A stretch of DNA of 64,000 nt from Arthrobacter sp. ISL-28 (GCF_018613875.1 NZ_JAGGPJ010000007.1:248001-312000); one strand, 5' to 3'. Positions 43,739-52,920 are shown, numbered from the stretch's first letter. A program made the numbers and translations. The notes: a model not told the origin generated them from the sequence alone.

Positions 43739-43768
43739 GGGGTGGTCACTTCGGTGGCCGCCCCTTTT
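43739..43768 (+). terminator. Rho-independent terminator after tsf
   Basis: GGGGTGGTCAC-TTCG-GTGGCCGCCCC (two G-T wobbles, UUCG tetraloop) followed by TTTT, 13 nt after the tsf stop. Confidence 0.9.
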
Positions 43769-43813
43769 GCATGCACCGGCCAAGCAGGAATATGAGCTTT
43801 GGCCGCATAGCAC

Positions 43814-43819
43814 GATAAT
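43814..43819 (+). promoter_or_regulatory. -10 element of the pyrH promoter
   Basis: GATAAT (five of six to TATAAT), 31 nt before the pyrH ATG and beyond the tsf terminator, so pyrH-frr-cdsA most likely starts here. No convincing -35 is seen. Confidence 0.5.
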
Positions 43820-43850
43820 CTAGCTCAGAACGCACCAACGGGAAGGCACC

Positions 43851-44588
43851 ATGGAAGCCGTCAATACTTCAGTCCAGTCAGAGAAGAGCAGGCGCCGGGT
43901 CCTCCTGAAGTTGTCCGGTGAGGTCTTCGGCGGCGGCAAGCTGGGCGTGGATCCCGACACGGTCCGGGCCGTCGCCAAGCAGATTGCCGCAGCTGTTCCC
44001 GACGTCGAGGTGGCCATTGTGGTCGGCGGCGGCAACTTCTTCCGTGGAGCCGAACTTTCGCAGAGCGGCATGGACCGCTCCCGCGCCGACTACATGGGCA
44101 TGCTTGGAACTGTCATGAACTGCCTTGCCCTGCAGGATTTCCTTGAGCAGGCGGGCGTGGAGACACGCGTCCAAAGCGCGATCACCATGGGACAGGTCGC
44201 CGAGGCCTACATTCCGCGGCGGGCCATCCGCCACATGGAGAAGAACCGGGTGGTGATCTTCGGCGCGGGCGCCGGCCTGCCCTACTTTTCCACTGACACC
44301 GTGGCCGCTCAGCGCGCCCTTGAGGTGCACGCTGACGTCGTGCTCATGGCCAAGAGCGGCGTGGACGGCGTCTACACGGCCGATCCCAAGAAGGACCCGG
44401 CCGCCGAGAAGCTCGAGACGCTCAGCTACGATGACGCGCTCCGCCGGGACATCCGGGTCATGGACCAGACCGCCATGACCATGTGCAAGGACAACAACCT
44501 CTCCATGGTGGTGTTCGGGATGGAAGGCGAAGGCAACGTCACCCGTGCAATCCGCGGCGAAAAGCTGGGTACGCTGGTCACCCCCTAG
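43851..44588 (+). CDS. pyrH: UMP kinase
   Basis: 245 residues. Amino-acid-kinase fold: [80 protein letters not shown] and [20 protein letters not shown]. It phosphorylates UMP to UDP and is usually activated by GTP and inhibited by UTP. The ribosome site is GGAAGG. First gene of a probable pyrH-frr-cdsA unit. Confidence 0.97.
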   Translation: MEAVNTSVQSEKSRRRVLLKLSGEVFGGGKLGVDPDTVRAVAKQIAAAVPDVEVAIVVGGGNFFRGAELSQSGMDRSRADYMGMLGTVMNCLALQDFLEQAGVETRVQSAITMGQVAEAYIPRRAIRHMEKNRVVIFGAGAGLPYFSTDTVAAQRALEVHADVVLMAKSGVDGVYTADPKKDPAAEKLETLSYDDALRRDIRVMDQTAMTMCKDNNLSMVVFGMEGEGNVTRAIRGEKLGTLVTP

Positions 44589-44612
44589 TTACAGCTAGGA
44601 TATTTCTAGGAC

Positions 44613-44635
44613 GGTTCCGCCCATTGGGCGGGACC
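44613..44635 (+). other. Short hairpin in the pyrH-frr spacer
   Basis: GGTTCCGCCC-ATT-GGGCGGGACC (one T-G wobble), followed by a second GC-rich stem and no T-run. Position suggests an attenuator or processing site between pyrH and frr. Confidence 0.35.
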
Positions 44636-44687
44636 GGGATTGTGAAATGCCCCCGGCCCGCCGGGAACCAATTTCTGAGGAGAGATC

Positions 44688-45245
44688 GTGATCGAAGAAA
44701 CCTTGCTCGAAGCCGGGGACAAGATGGACAAGGCGGTTGAGGTAGCCAAGGAAGACTTCGCCTCGATCCGGACCGGTCGGGCAACCCCGGGTCTGTACAA
44801 CAAGGTGATGGTGGAGTACTACGGCACTCCCACACCTCTTCAGCAGCTGGCATCCTTCGCCGTTCCCGATGCGCGGACCATCCTCATCACCCCGTACGAC
44901 AAGACCGCCCTGCGCGACATCGAACGTGCGCTCAGCGACTCCGAGGTCGGAGCCAACCCGTCCAACGACGGTAACGTCATCCGCATCACCATTCCGGAGC
45001 TCACCCAGGAGCGCCGCAAGGAATACGTGAAGATCGTGAAGTCCAAGGGCGAAGACGCCAAAGTCTCCATCCGCAACATCCGCCGCAAGGCCAAGGAAAC
45101 CCTGGACCGGCTGGTCAAGGATGGCGAGGCCGGCGAGGACGAAGGCAGCCGCGGCGAAAAGGAACTCGACGCCATCACCAAGCAGCATGTCGACGGGATC
45201 GATGAGCTGCTCAAGCGCAAGGAAGCAGAGCTGCTCGAAGTCTGA
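44688..45245 (+). CDS. frr: Ribosome recycling factor
   Basis: 185 residues, GTG start preceded by [28 protein letters not shown] and [20 protein letters not shown] are the RRF signature, with [17 protein letters not shown] and [17 protein letters not shown] in the helical body. It splits post-termination ribosomes together with EF-G. Its TGA shares one base with the cdsA ATG. Confidence 0.97.
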   Translation: MIEETLLEAGDKMDKAVEVAKEDFASIRTGRATPGLYNKVMVEYYGTPTPLQQLASFAVPDARTILITPYDKTALRDIERALSDSEVGANPSNDGNVIRITIPELTQERRKEYVKIVKSKGEDAKVSIRNIRRKAKETLDRLVKDGEAGEDEGSRGEKELDAITKQHVDGIDELLKRKEAELLEV

Positions 45246-46168
45246 TGGGCCAGGCACAGCAGGCCCCCGGAGCGCGGGCGCGATCGAGGACCCGACAGCC
45301 GAAGCCCAACCCGACGCCGGGAGCCGGGCGCAACCTGCCGCAGGCGACCGCCGTCGGACTGGCCATGCTCTTCGCAGTTCTGGGCGGGCTGCTGTTCCTG
45401 CCGCTGGGCTTCGTCGCCATCACCACCACCTTCGCCGTCTTCGGCGTGTGGGAAATCTTCCGGGCCCTTGAGGCCAACGGCACCCGGCTGCCCATCGTCC
45501 CCGTGATGGTGGGCACCGTGGCCATGCCCTTTTCGGCCTACTTCGGTGGGCTGGAAAGCCTGTTGTTCGCCATGCTCGCCAGCAGCGTCGCGGTTCTCCT
45601 GTGGCGCTCCATCGAAAGCGCCACCGGCTCGGCACGCAGCATCTTCGCCGGCGTGTTCACGCTCGCCTGGGTGCCCTTCCTGATCAGTTTCGCCGCATTG
45701 CCGCTCCATGTTGCCGGCGGGGTAACCCCCATTGGCCTGTGGCCGGGCGGGATGGTGCCGGAGGGTGCCTGGCAGGTGGCCATCCTGCTTCTGCTGGTGG
45801 TGTCCAATGACACGTTCGGCTATCTGGTGGGCGCGTCGCTGGGCAAGCATCCGATGGCCCCCAAGATCAGCCCGAAGAAGACGTGGGAAGGCTTTGCCGG
45901 ATCCATCGCGGGAGCGATGCTGATCGGCATCCTGGCCTGCATCTTCGTCCTGGGAAAGCCCTGGTGGGTGGGAGTGATCCTCGCCGTGGGGATGGTGGCG
46001 TCCGCCACCGCCGGGGACCTCGCAGAGTCGATGGTCAAGCGCGAACTCGGCGTCAAGGACATGAGCAGCATCCTTCCCGGACATGGCGGGGTCATGGACC
46101 GGCTGGACTCCATCGTCTTCGCCTCCCCGGTGGCCTTCCTGCTGTTCGTCCTCGTGTCAGGGGCCTGA
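45245..46168 (+). CDS. cdsA: Phosphatidate cytidylyltransferase
   Basis: 307 residues with a disordered basic N-terminus and about eight membrane helices. The CDS signature is near the C-terminus: VKDMSSILPGHGGVMDRLDS, then IVFASPVAF. KISPKKTWEGFAGSIAGAML is a second conserved block. It makes CDP-diacylglycerol, the precursor of PI, PG and cardiolipin, and so feeds enzymes like the CDP-alcohol phosphatidyltransferase at 36.1 kb. Start overlaps frr by 1 nt. Confidence 0.95.
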   Translation: MGQAQQAPGARARSRTRQPKPNPTPGAGRNLPQATAVGLAMLFAVLGGLLFLPLGFVAITTTFAVFGVWEIFRALEANGTRLPIVPVMVGTVAMPFSAYFGGLESLLFAMLASSVAVLLWRSIESATGSARSIFAGVFTLAWVPFLISFAALPLHVAGGVTPIGLWPGGMVPEGAWQVAILLLLVVSNDTFGYLVGASLGKHPMAPKISPKKTWEGFAGSIAGAMLIGILACIFVLGKPWWVGVILAVGMVASATAGDLAESMVKRELGVKDMSSILPGHGGVMDRLDSIVFASPVAFLLFVLVSGA

Positions 46169-46277
46169 AAGGCAGCCTGACCCACCGCCTGTCGCGGAGT
46201 CTCGGCCGGTCTCCGGCGCCGGGCGGAACAACCACAGCACCCTAGAATGGTGCGGTTACAACTGAGCTGAAAAGCAT

Positions 46278-46883
46278 GTGAAGGCATTGAAGGAAATGGT
46301 GAGAGTGGACAGCAAACGGCAGATTCCCGCGTCTTTCGAGCGCGTGGCCCGCACCGAATACGGCTACAACGCCAAGCAGGTGGACCAGTTCCTGCAGCGG
46401 GCCCGCGTTTCGCTGGAGACCCCCGGGGCGGCCGCCCACCCCATCAGAAGCAACGACGTCCGGGCAGTGTCCTTCGACCCCGTCAAGGGCGGCTACTCCG
46501 CCGCGGCCGTGGATGCGGCACTGGACCGGCTCGAAGATGCCTTCGCCCGCCGCGAGCGGGACGAACTCATCGCGGAGCGGGGGGAGGAGGCCTGGCTGCG
46601 CCAGATCGGGCAGCTGTCCGGAACCCTGCGGGGCCGCCTTCACCGGCCCGACGGCGAACGGTTCCGCCGCCCGAGCAGGAAGAAGGCCCGCAGCTACAAC
46701 ACCAAGGACGTGGACAGGCTGTGCGTGGACCTGATCGGCTACCTCGAGGAGGACAAGCCGCTCAGTGTTGATAACGTCCGCCGCGCCATGTTCCGCCCGG
46801 CCGTGGGACAGGACGGTTACGAGGAAACCCAGGTGGACGCTTTCCTGGACCGCGTCGTCGAACTCATGGCTGCCATCGACTGA
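46278..46883 (+). CDS. DivIVA-domain-containing protein
   Basis: 201 residues from GTG 46278; ATG 46296 or nearby GTGs after AAGGAA are alternative starts. It has three DivIVA-like segments: FERVARTEYGYNAKQVDQFL, SFDPVKGGYSAAAVDAALDR and FRPAVGQDGYEETQVDAFLD. Each follows the F-x-G-Y-x-x-x-x-V-D-x-F/A-L pattern of the DivIVA N-terminal lipid-binding domain. Unlike true DivIVA/Wag31 there is no long coiled coil, so a multi-repeat scaffolding or polar-growth accessory role is plausible. It follows cdsA by 109 nt and may share its transcript. Confidence 0.8.
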   Translation: MKALKEMVRVDSKRQIPASFERVARTEYGYNAKQVDQFLQRARVSLETPGAAAHPIRSNDVRAVSFDPVKGGYSAAAVDAALDRLEDAFARRERDELIAERGEEAWLRQIGQLSGTLRGRLHRPDGERFRRPSRKKARSYNTKDVDRLCVDLIGYLEEDKPLSVDNVRRAMFRPAVGQDGYEETQVDAFLDRVVELMAAID

Positions 46884-46893
46884 CTGCCGCTGC

Positions 46894-48360
46894 CTAGCGT
46901 TCCGTCGCCAGCGGCCTTTCGGGCGTATGGAGCCTGGTCATCACCTTCGTGATCGTGCGGGGGACCCGTGTCTTCGTCGCGCGGGACGTCAGGACCATGA
47001 CGGCGAAGGCTGCCGGCACGGTCCACGCCGCCGGCTGCGCCAGCCAGAAGGGCGTCCCGGCCGCGCCCAAGGCGGTGCCCGCCACCATTGCCCCGCCGCA
47101 CAGCAGGCCGCCGGTCACCATGCCTGCAATCGCGCCGACGTCGGTAAGGCCCCGCCACCAGATGCCCAGCAGCAACACCGGGCAGATGGTGGAGGCCGTG
47201 AAGGCGAATACCAGGCCCACGCTGCCGGCCAGTGCCAGCGAGTCCGACATGAACGACAGTCCCAGCGGAACAGCGGCGGAAATCAGTGCGGCCAGCCGGA
47301 AACCGCGGACGCTGCCGCCCAGGACATCCTGGCTGATCACGCCGGCCAGCGAAACCACGAGTCCCGACGTCGTGGACAGGAAGGCGGCGAAGGCGCCCGC
47401 GACCACAAGCGCGGACAGCAGTTCACCGGCCGTTCCGCCGATGAGGTGCCCCGGCAGCAGCAGGACGAGGGCGTCGGCCTGGCCCGCCTGCGCAAGTCCC
47501 GGCGCAAACATGCGTCCGGCGAGGCCGTAAGCGGTGGGGAACAGGTAAAACACTGACAGCAGCCCCAGCACAATCAGGGTTGTCCGCCGGGCTGACTGCC
47601 CGTCCGGATTCGTGTAGAAGCGGACCAGCACATGCGGAAGCCCCAGCGTTCCGAACAGCAGGGCGACCAGCAGCGAGATGTTCTGGTACGGACCGGCCGG
47701 AGCCAGCCCGGTGGGGTTCGCGGCGGCGGAGGCGATGGCAGGGGAACTGCTGTCTGTCAGCCCCAGGACGATGAACACGAGCGGTACAGCCAGCGCGGTC
47801 AGCTTGAGCCAGTACTGGAAGGCCTGCACGAAGGTAATGGAGCGCATCCCGCCCGCAACAACCGACAGGCACACCACAACCACGACGGCGGTGGACCCCA
47901 CCCAGGCGGGCAGGCCCGTTGTAATCCGGATCGTGAGGGCAGCACCATGGAGCTGCGGCACGATATACAGCCAGCCCACGATGACCACAGCGAGGCTGGT
48001 CACCCGCCGCACGGCGCGGGAATCCAGCCGGGCCTCCGTGAAATCAGGAATGGTGTACGCGCCCGAGCGGCGGAGCGGGGCAGCCACGAACAGCAGGAGC
48101 ATCAGGTATCCGGCGGTGTAGCCCACGGGAAACCACAGGGCGTCGGTGCCGGAGAGCAGGATCAGTCCGGCCACGCCCAGGAAGCTCGCGGCGGACAGAT
48201 ACTCCCCGCCGATCGCCGACGCGTTCCACCATGGCCTGACGGTGCGGGAGGCGACGTAGAAGTCGCCCGTCGTCCGGGAAATCCGGAGCCCGTAGAAGCC
48301 GATCACGGCGGTGGCGGCTGAGACGGCAGCGATGGCGGCGATCCCGATTGCGGGGTTCAT
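46894..48360 (-). CDS. Sodium:solute symporter (SSS family, ActP/MctC-like)
   Basis: 488 residues with 13 membrane helices. SSS features: SAIGGEYLSAASFLGVAGLI, VVVVVCLSVVAGGMRSITFV, FGTLGLPHVLVRFYTNPDG and AAFLSTTSGLVVSLAGVISQ. It resembles the acetate/pyruvate transporter group and is clearly related to the second symporter at 51.2-52.8 kb (shared YLSAASFLG, LPHVLxRFYT). It is the last gene of a four-gene unit after the sensor kinase, response regulator and small DUF485-like protein. The transported carboxylate is not known. Confidence 0.87.
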   Translation of the reverse strand: MNPAIGIAAIAAVSAATAVIGFYGLRISRTTGDFYVASRTVRPWWNASAIGGEYLSAASFLGVAGLILLSGTDALWFPVGYTAGYLMLLLFVAAPLRRSGAYTIPDFTEARLDSRAVRRVTSLAVVIVGWLYIVPQLHGAALTIRITTGLPAWVGSTAVVVVVCLSVVAGGMRSITFVQAFQYWLKLTALAVPLVFIVLGLTDSSSPAIASAAANPTGLAPAGPYQNISLLVALLFGTLGLPHVLVRFYTNPDGQSARRTTLIVLGLLSVFYLFPTAYGLAGRMFAPGLAQAGQADALVLLLPGHLIGGTAGELLSALVVAGAFAAFLSTTSGLVVSLAGVISQDVLGGSVRGFRLAALISAAVPLGLSFMSDSLALAGSVGLVFAFTASTICPVLLLGIWWRGLTDVGAIAGMVTGGLLCGGAMVAGTALGAAGTPFWLAQPAAWTVPAAFAVMVLTSRATKTRVPRTITKVMTRLHTPERPLATER

Positions 48361-48367
48361 CGATTCA

Positions 48368-48712
48368 TCACCTGTCCTCGGCGAGGTCGCGGTAGCGGGC
48401 CTCGTTCCGGGCGGCGCTGCGGATGTACAGCCAGGCGCTGATCCCTGTCACGGGGTAGATGCCGGCGCCGAGCAGCAGCCAGTCGAAAGGGATGCCGGCA
48501 ATCCGTGACTCGGCCAGCCCGGGGATGGCTGCCAGCAGCGGAAAGGCGCCCAGAATCAGCAGGAAGCCGGCCGCTACCACGAGGGCCAGCCGGAGCTGGG
48601 AACGGATGAGGGACCGGACAAAAACCTGCCCCACTGCCGATTCCTCTGCTGCCTCCCGCGACTCGGCAGGCCTCGCGGCGGAGCGCGGCGCCGTCACCCT
48701 GACGCGCGTCAT
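48368..48712 (-). CDS. Small DUF485-like membrane protein paired with symporter
   Basis: 114 residues. A disordered N-terminus leads to two membrane helices (LALVVAAGFLLILGAFPLLA, FDWLLLGAGIYPVTGISAWL) and a charged tail (ARNEARYRDLAEDR). This matches the layout of the small partner found with ActP/MctC symporters, though sequence similarity to DUF485 is faint. It overlaps the response regulator stop by 4 nt (ATGA) and ends 7 nt before the symporter ATG. Confidence 0.7.
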   Translation of the reverse strand: MTRVRVTAPRSAARPAESREAAEESAVGQVFVRSLIRSQLRLALVVAAGFLLILGAFPLLAAIPGLAESRIAGIPFDWLLLGAGIYPVTGISAWLYIRSAARNEARYRDLAEDR

Positions 48713-49428
48713 GCCTGTGGCCGGATCCGGGTCGCTTCGAGCTTCTCCCGAACGGCGGGCAGAAGGCGTCGGCTGATCGGCAGTTCAGCTGCTTCAACCG
48801 TGACGCTGGGACGGACCGCCGCGAGCTTCAGATGCCTGACGTGGGACAGGGCGATGAGATACGAACGGTGGGTGCGGATAAATCCGGCGTCAGCCCACTG
48901 CTGTTCCAGGTCCGCCAGCGGGACCCGGATCAGGTAGCTGGCATCAGCGGTGTGGAGGCGGGCGTAGTCGCCCTGCGCCTGGACGTACGTGACGTCGTCG
49001 CGCCTGATCATCCTGGTCGTGCCGCCCTGGTCCACCGTGATCATCTCGGGTGCGGCGCCGCCATCGCGGATCAGCTCACAGATCCTGCCGACGGAGCGTG
49101 CCAGCCGTTCGGCACGCACGGGTTTCAGGAGGTAGTCCACTGCCGCCAGCTCGAACGCCTCAAGAGCACAGTCCTCATCGGCGGTGACAAAGACGACAGC
49201 GGGCGGCCGGCTGCTGCGGGAGATCACCCGCGCGATGTCCAGACCGGACACGGCCGGCATATGGATGTCGAGGAAGACGGCGTCCACTGCCTCGGTTTCC
49301 AGCGCCCGAAGAGCTTCCGCTCCGGAGGAGGCGCGGTGGATGGTGCCGATGCGGTCATCCCGGCCCAGCAGAAAGGCGAGTTCTTCAACGGCCGGCAGCT
49401 CGTCGTCGGCGACGAGGACGTTAATCAT
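48709..49428 (-). CDS. LytTR-family response regulator
   Basis: 239 residues. Receiver domain: acidic pair Asp8-Asp9, phosphorylated Asp54 in VFLDIHMPAVSG, Thr in VVFVTADEDCALEAF and Lys in VDYLLKPVRAERL. The C-terminal LytTR DNA-binding domain (about residues 130-235) has RRDDVTYVQAQGDYARLHTA and FIRTHRSYLIALSHVRHLKL. It partners the kinase 30 nt upstream. In E. coli, LytS/LytTR pairs (BtsSR, YpdAB) sense carboxylates and switch on a transporter gene; the symporters on both sides here suggest the same logic. Confidence 0.92.
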   Translation of the reverse strand: MINVLVADDELPAVEELAFLLGRDDRIGTIHRASSGAEALRALETEAVDAVFLDIHMPAVSGLDIARVISRSSRPPAVVFVTADEDCALEAFELAAVDYLLKPVRAERLARSVGRICELIRDGGAAPEMITVDQGGTTRMIRRDDVTYVQAQGDYARLHTADASYLIRVPLADLEQQWADAGFIRTHRSYLIALSHVRHLKLAAVRPSVTVEAAELPISRRLLPAVREKLEATRIRPQA

Positions 49429-49458
49429 GGTTCAAGATTATCTTCCGATGCTGAATGG

Positions 49459-50649
49459 TCAGGCGTCATGGCCCGGCTGGGACTTCGGAACCCGCATCGT
49501 GATCAGCGTCCCTTCGCCGGGCGCCGTTTCAATCACCAGTCCGTGGTCGTCACCGTAGACCTGGCGCAGGCGGGCATCCACGTTCCGCAGCCCAACGTGT
49601 TCACCGTCCGTGTGTCCGGCGAGCATTGACTGGAGCTGCACCGGGTCCATCCCCACGCCGTCGTCCTCGATGGTGACTTCAGCGAAGGCGCCGGAATCGT
49701 TGGCAGTGATTGTGATGTGCCCGGGCCCTTCCTTCGCTTCCAGCCCGTGCCGGACGGCATTTTCCACGAGCGGCTGCAGGCTCAGGAACGGAATGACAGT
49801 GCTGAGCACCTCTGGTGCGACCCGCAGGCTCACCTGGACGCGGTCGCCGAAGCGGGCGCGTTCCAGCAGGAGATACCGGTCGATGCACCGCAGTTCCTCG
49901 GCCAGGGTGGTGAAATCACCGTGCCGCCGGAACGAATAGCGGGTGAAGTCCGCAAACTCCACCACCAGCTCACGCGCCCGAGCGGGGTCCGTATTGATGA
50001 AGGAGGCGATCGCGTTCAGGGAGTTGTAGATGAAGTGCGGGCTGATCTGGGCCCGCAAGGCCCGTACCTCCGCCTCCATCAGCAGGGTCCGCGAGGCATC
50101 AAGTTCGGCCAGCTCCACCTGGGCGGCCACCCAGTCAGCCACTTCACTGGTGGCGCGCACGAGGCCTGCGCCGGCCGACGGGGCGAAGGCCGCAACTACT
50201 CCCACCACCCGGGAACCCGCCCGGATCGGCGCGATGACCGCCGACGCCACGCGTCCGGATTCCACGGCAGGAAACTCTTCGCCGCTGATCACCCGAGTCC
50301 GCCCGCCGGCGAGCACATCGGCGGCCAGCGCCATAAGCTGTGGCCTGAGCTCCTCGGCGGCGCCGTCCCACGCCAGCACGCCGGAGACGTCCGTGATGGC
50401 CAGTGCATCGCATCCCAGCAGGGCGCGCAGCTGCCGGCTTGCCTTTGCTGCGCCGGCCGGGTTCAGGCCCGTCCGCAGGTGCTGGCCGGCTTTCGAAGCC
50501 GCGTGCAGGGTGTTATAGGTGGCGCGTTCGGCATCTGTGCCCAGCTCACGGAAAGAGCGGAGCACCTTGAGTCCAACGCCGACGACGACGGCAATCGCCA
50601 GGGCGATGACCGCAACAGCGGCTGCGGAATAGAGGGGGGAGTCCGGCAT
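49459..50649 (-). CDS. LytS-family sensor histidine kinase
   Basis: 396 residues from ATG 50649 (MPDSPLYSAAA); the frame is open further up. It has a single N-terminal membrane helix (AAAVAVIALAIAVVVGVGLK) instead of the usual 5TM sensor, then a GAF-like domain (about 70-180). The His_kinase region LRAQISPHFIYNSLNAIASF carries phospho-acceptor His205. The HATPase domain has LQPLVENAVRHGLEAKEGPG, DDGVGMDP and GLRNVDARLRQVYG. It is first in the operon kinase-regulator-DUF485-like-symporter and divergent from a second DUF485-symporter pair. Confidence 0.9.
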   Translation of the reverse strand: MPDSPLYSAAAVAVIALAIAVVVGVGLKVLRSFRELGTDAERATYNTLHAASKAGQHLRTGLNPAGAAKASRQLRALLGCDALAITDVSGVLAWDGAAEELRPQLMALAADVLAGGRTRVISGEEFPAVESGRVASAVIAPIRAGSRVVGVVAAFAPSAGAGLVRATSEVADWVAAQVELAELDASRTLLMEAEVRALRAQISPHFIYNSLNAIASFINTDPARARELVVEFADFTRYSFRRHGDFTTLAEELRCIDRYLLLERARFGDRVQVSLRVAPEVLSTVIPFLSLQPLVENAVRHGLEAKEGPGHITITANDSGAFAEVTIEDDGVGMDPVQLQSMLAGHTDGEHVGLRNVDARLRQVYGDDHGLVIETAPGEGTLITMRVPKSQPGHDA

Positions 50650-50674
50650 GCAGACAGCGTAGCGCGTGCCGTTT

Positions 50675-50703
50675 GTCGCAGCATCGCGACCGCTAAGCGA
50701 CCG
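50675..50703. promoter_or_regulatory. Repeats between the kinase and DUF485 genes
   Basis: GTCGC at 50675-50679 is inverted against GCGAC at 50686-50690. GCGACCG occurs twice, at 50686 and 50697, spaced 11 bp (one helical turn). LytTR regulators bind direct repeats spaced by about 20 bp, so the fit is only partial, but this is the only repeat in the shared promoter region. Confidence 0.3.
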
Positions 50704-50813
50704 GACGCCCGCAAACACTGGAACCCGGGGCGGGGGCGGAGCACAGTGATGGGAGTCACATTGGCGGTGGGGTGAACGGCCGGTGTGGGAGACAGTCTCA
50801 ATGAGGAGGAATG

Positions 50814-51209
50814 ATGGGTACTGATGCCCGAACTCCGGACGTCGCGGCGTCCGCGGACTTCGAGGAAGTCCAAACCACCGAGCAGTTCAAGGAACTGCGC
50901 AAGCGCCACCGCAGTTTTGTCTTTCCCATGGCCATTGCGTTCCTGGCGTGGTACTTCGCGTATGTCCTGCTGGCCGATTACGCGGTCGGCTTCATGTCCA
51001 CCAAGGTGTGGGGCAACATCAACGTGGGCCTCATCATGGGCCTGCTCCAGTTCGTCACCACGTTCGCCATCACGGGCTGGTACGTCAGCTACTGCAACCG
51101 GAGGCTGGATCCGATCGCAGCGGAGATCCGCCACGGCATTGAGGGCCACGAATTCGACAAAACGGGCGCAGGAATGTCCGGCAGCGCAGTGGGCGGAGCA
51201 GCTAAATGA
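50814..51209 (+). CDS. DUF485 domain-containing membrane protein
   Basis: 131 residues. Two membrane helices, FPMAIAFLAWYFAYVLLADY and IMGLLQFVTTFAITGWYVSY, match DUF485, and the preceding FKELRKRHRSFVFP is characteristic. Two adjacent ATGs occur; 50814 has better spacing to AGGAGG than 50811. DUF485 proteins are the small companions of ActP (YjcH) and of the MctC monocarboxylate transporter in corynebacteria. It overlaps the symporter by 4 nt (ATGA). Confidence 0.9.
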   Translation: MGTDARTPDVAASADFEEVQTTEQFKELRKRHRSFVFPMAIAFLAWYFAYVLLADYAVGFMSTKVWGNINVGLIMGLLQFVTTFAITGWYVSYCNRRLDPIAAEIRHGIEGHEFDKTGAGMSGSAVGGAAK

Positions 51210-52822
51210 TCAGCATTCCAACGGCGGTTGACGTTGCCGCCCTAAAGGACACGACCCTCCTGAACATGGCGATCTTTGGCCTGTTCGTTGCCGTCACGAT
51301 GGTGATCGTCCTGCGGGCGAGCCGAAACAACAAGACGGCGGCAGATTACTACGCCGCCGGCCGGTCCTTCACGGGATCCCAGAACGGCACCGCCATCGCC
51401 GGCGACTACCTGTCCGCGGCTTCCTTCCTTGGGATCACCGGTGCCATCGCCATCAACGGCTACGACGGCTTCATGTACTCCATCGGGTTCCTGGTCGCCT
51501 GGCTTGTGGCACTCCTCCTGGTGGCGGAGCTCCTGCGCAACACCGGCAAGTTCACCATGGCCGACGTCCTCTCCTTCCGCCTTAAGCAGCGTCCGGTCCG
51601 CATCGCGGCCGCCATCTCCACCCTGGCCGTCTGCTTCTTCTACCTCCTGGCCCAGATGGCCGGTGCGGGCAGCCTGATCTCGCTCCTTCTCGGCATCAGC
51701 GACTGGGGCGGGCAAGCGCTCGTGATCATTGTCGTCGGCGCGCTCATGATCATGTATGTCCTCATCGGCGGGATGAAGGGCACCACCTGGGTGCAGATCA
51801 TTAAGGCGATCCTGCTCATCGCCGGTGCCGCCGTCATGACCCTCTGGGTCCTGGCCATCTATGGCTTCAACCTCTCCACTTTGCTGGGCGCGGCTGTGGA
51901 GACCGCCAACAACCCCGCCGTCCTGAACCCCGGCTTGCAGTACGGCAAGACCGAAACGTCCAAGCTGGACTTCATGTCCCTGGGCCTGGCCCTGGTCCTT
52001 GGCACAGCTGCCCTGCCGCACGTCCTGATGCGTTTCTACACCGTTCCCACCGCCAAGGAGGCCCGGAAGTCAGTGGTGTGGTCCATCTGGCTGATCGGTC
52101 TGTTCTACCTGTTCACCCTCGTCCTCGGCTACGGAGCCGCTGCACTCGTGGGCGCCGAAACGATCAAAGCAGCCCCGGGCGGGGTCAACTCCGCGGCTCC
52201 GCTGCTGGCTTTCCACTTGGGCGGTCCGCTGCTCCTGGGCTTCATCTCGGCCGTGGCCTTCGCCACGATCCTGGCCGTGGTGGCCGGACTCACCATTACG
52301 GCAGCGGCCTCGTTTGCCCACGACATCTACGCCAGCGTCATCGCCAAGGGCAAGGCCGACGCCGACACCGAGGTCAAGGTGGCCCGCCGAACCGTTGTGG
52401 TCATCGGAGTCATGGCCATCCTCGGGGGCATTTTCGCCAACGGGCAAAACGTGGCCTTCCTGGTGGCGCTTGCGTTCGCCGTCGCGGCCTCCGCCAACCT
52501 GCCGACCATCATCTACTCGCTGTTCTGGCGCCGGTTCACCACCCAAGGCGCGGTCTGGAGCATGTACGGCGGGTTGGCCTCGGCCATCATCCTGATCGCG
52601 TTGTCCCCTGTGGTCTCCGGAGCCAAGACTTCAATGATTCCAACAGCCAACTTCGCGATCTTCCCGCTGAGTAACCCCGGCCTTGTATCCATCCCGCTCG
52701 CCTTCCTGCTCGGCTGGCTGGGCACAGTCCTGGACAAGAAGAGGGAGGACGTCAGCAAGCAGGCCGAGATGGAGGTCCGCTCCCTGACCGGCGTCGGTGC
52801 GGAGAAGGCTGTGGACCACTAG
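51206..52822 (+). CDS. Cation/acetate-type sodium:solute symporter
   Basis: 538 residues, 13 or 14 membrane helices. ActP-type signatures: AADYYAAGRSFTGSQNGTAI, AGDYLSAASFLGITGAIAIN, TAALPHVLMRFYTVPTAKEA and SFAHDIYASVIAKGKADADT. With the DUF485 partner this strongly suggests uptake of short carboxylates such as acetate, propionate or pyruvate. It ends in a perfect hairpin terminator at 52888. Divergent from the LytS-family kinase operon, which carries a second symporter. Confidence 0.92.
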   Translation: MISIPTAVDVAALKDTTLLNMAIFGLFVAVTMVIVLRASRNNKTAADYYAAGRSFTGSQNGTAIAGDYLSAASFLGITGAIAINGYDGFMYSIGFLVAWLVALLLVAELLRNTGKFTMADVLSFRLKQRPVRIAAAISTLAVCFFYLLAQMAGAGSLISLLLGISDWGGQALVIIVVGALMIMYVLIGGMKGTTWVQIIKAILLIAGAAVMTLWVLAIYGFNLSTLLGAAVETANNPAVLNPGLQYGKTETSKLDFMSLGLALVLGTAALPHVLMRFYTVPTAKEARKSVVWSIWLIGLFYLFTLVLGYGAAALVGAETIKAAPGGVNSAAPLLAFHLGGPLLLGFISAVAFATILAVVAGLTITAAASFAHDIYASVIAKGKADADTEVKVARRTVVVIGVMAILGGIFANGQNVAFLVALAFAVAASANLPTIIYSLFWRRFTTQGAVWSMYGGLASAIILIALSPVVSGAKTSMIPTANFAIFPLSNPGLVSIPLAFLLGWLGTVLDKKREDVSKQAEMEVRSLTGVGAEKAVDH

Positions 52823-52887
52823 TCCGCCACTCACCCGACCGGCAGCCAGCCTTCCGGACAGCCAGCCTTCTGATCAGGCAGGACGAC

Positions 52888-52920
52888 AGAAGCCCCCGCG
52901 TGAGCGGGGGCTTCTTGTCT
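52888..52920 (+). terminator. Terminator after the symporter gene
   Basis: A perfect 12-bp stem AGAAGCCCCCGC-GTGA-GCGGGGGCTTCT followed by TGTCT. It lies between convergent genes and could serve both strands. Confidence 0.85.
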
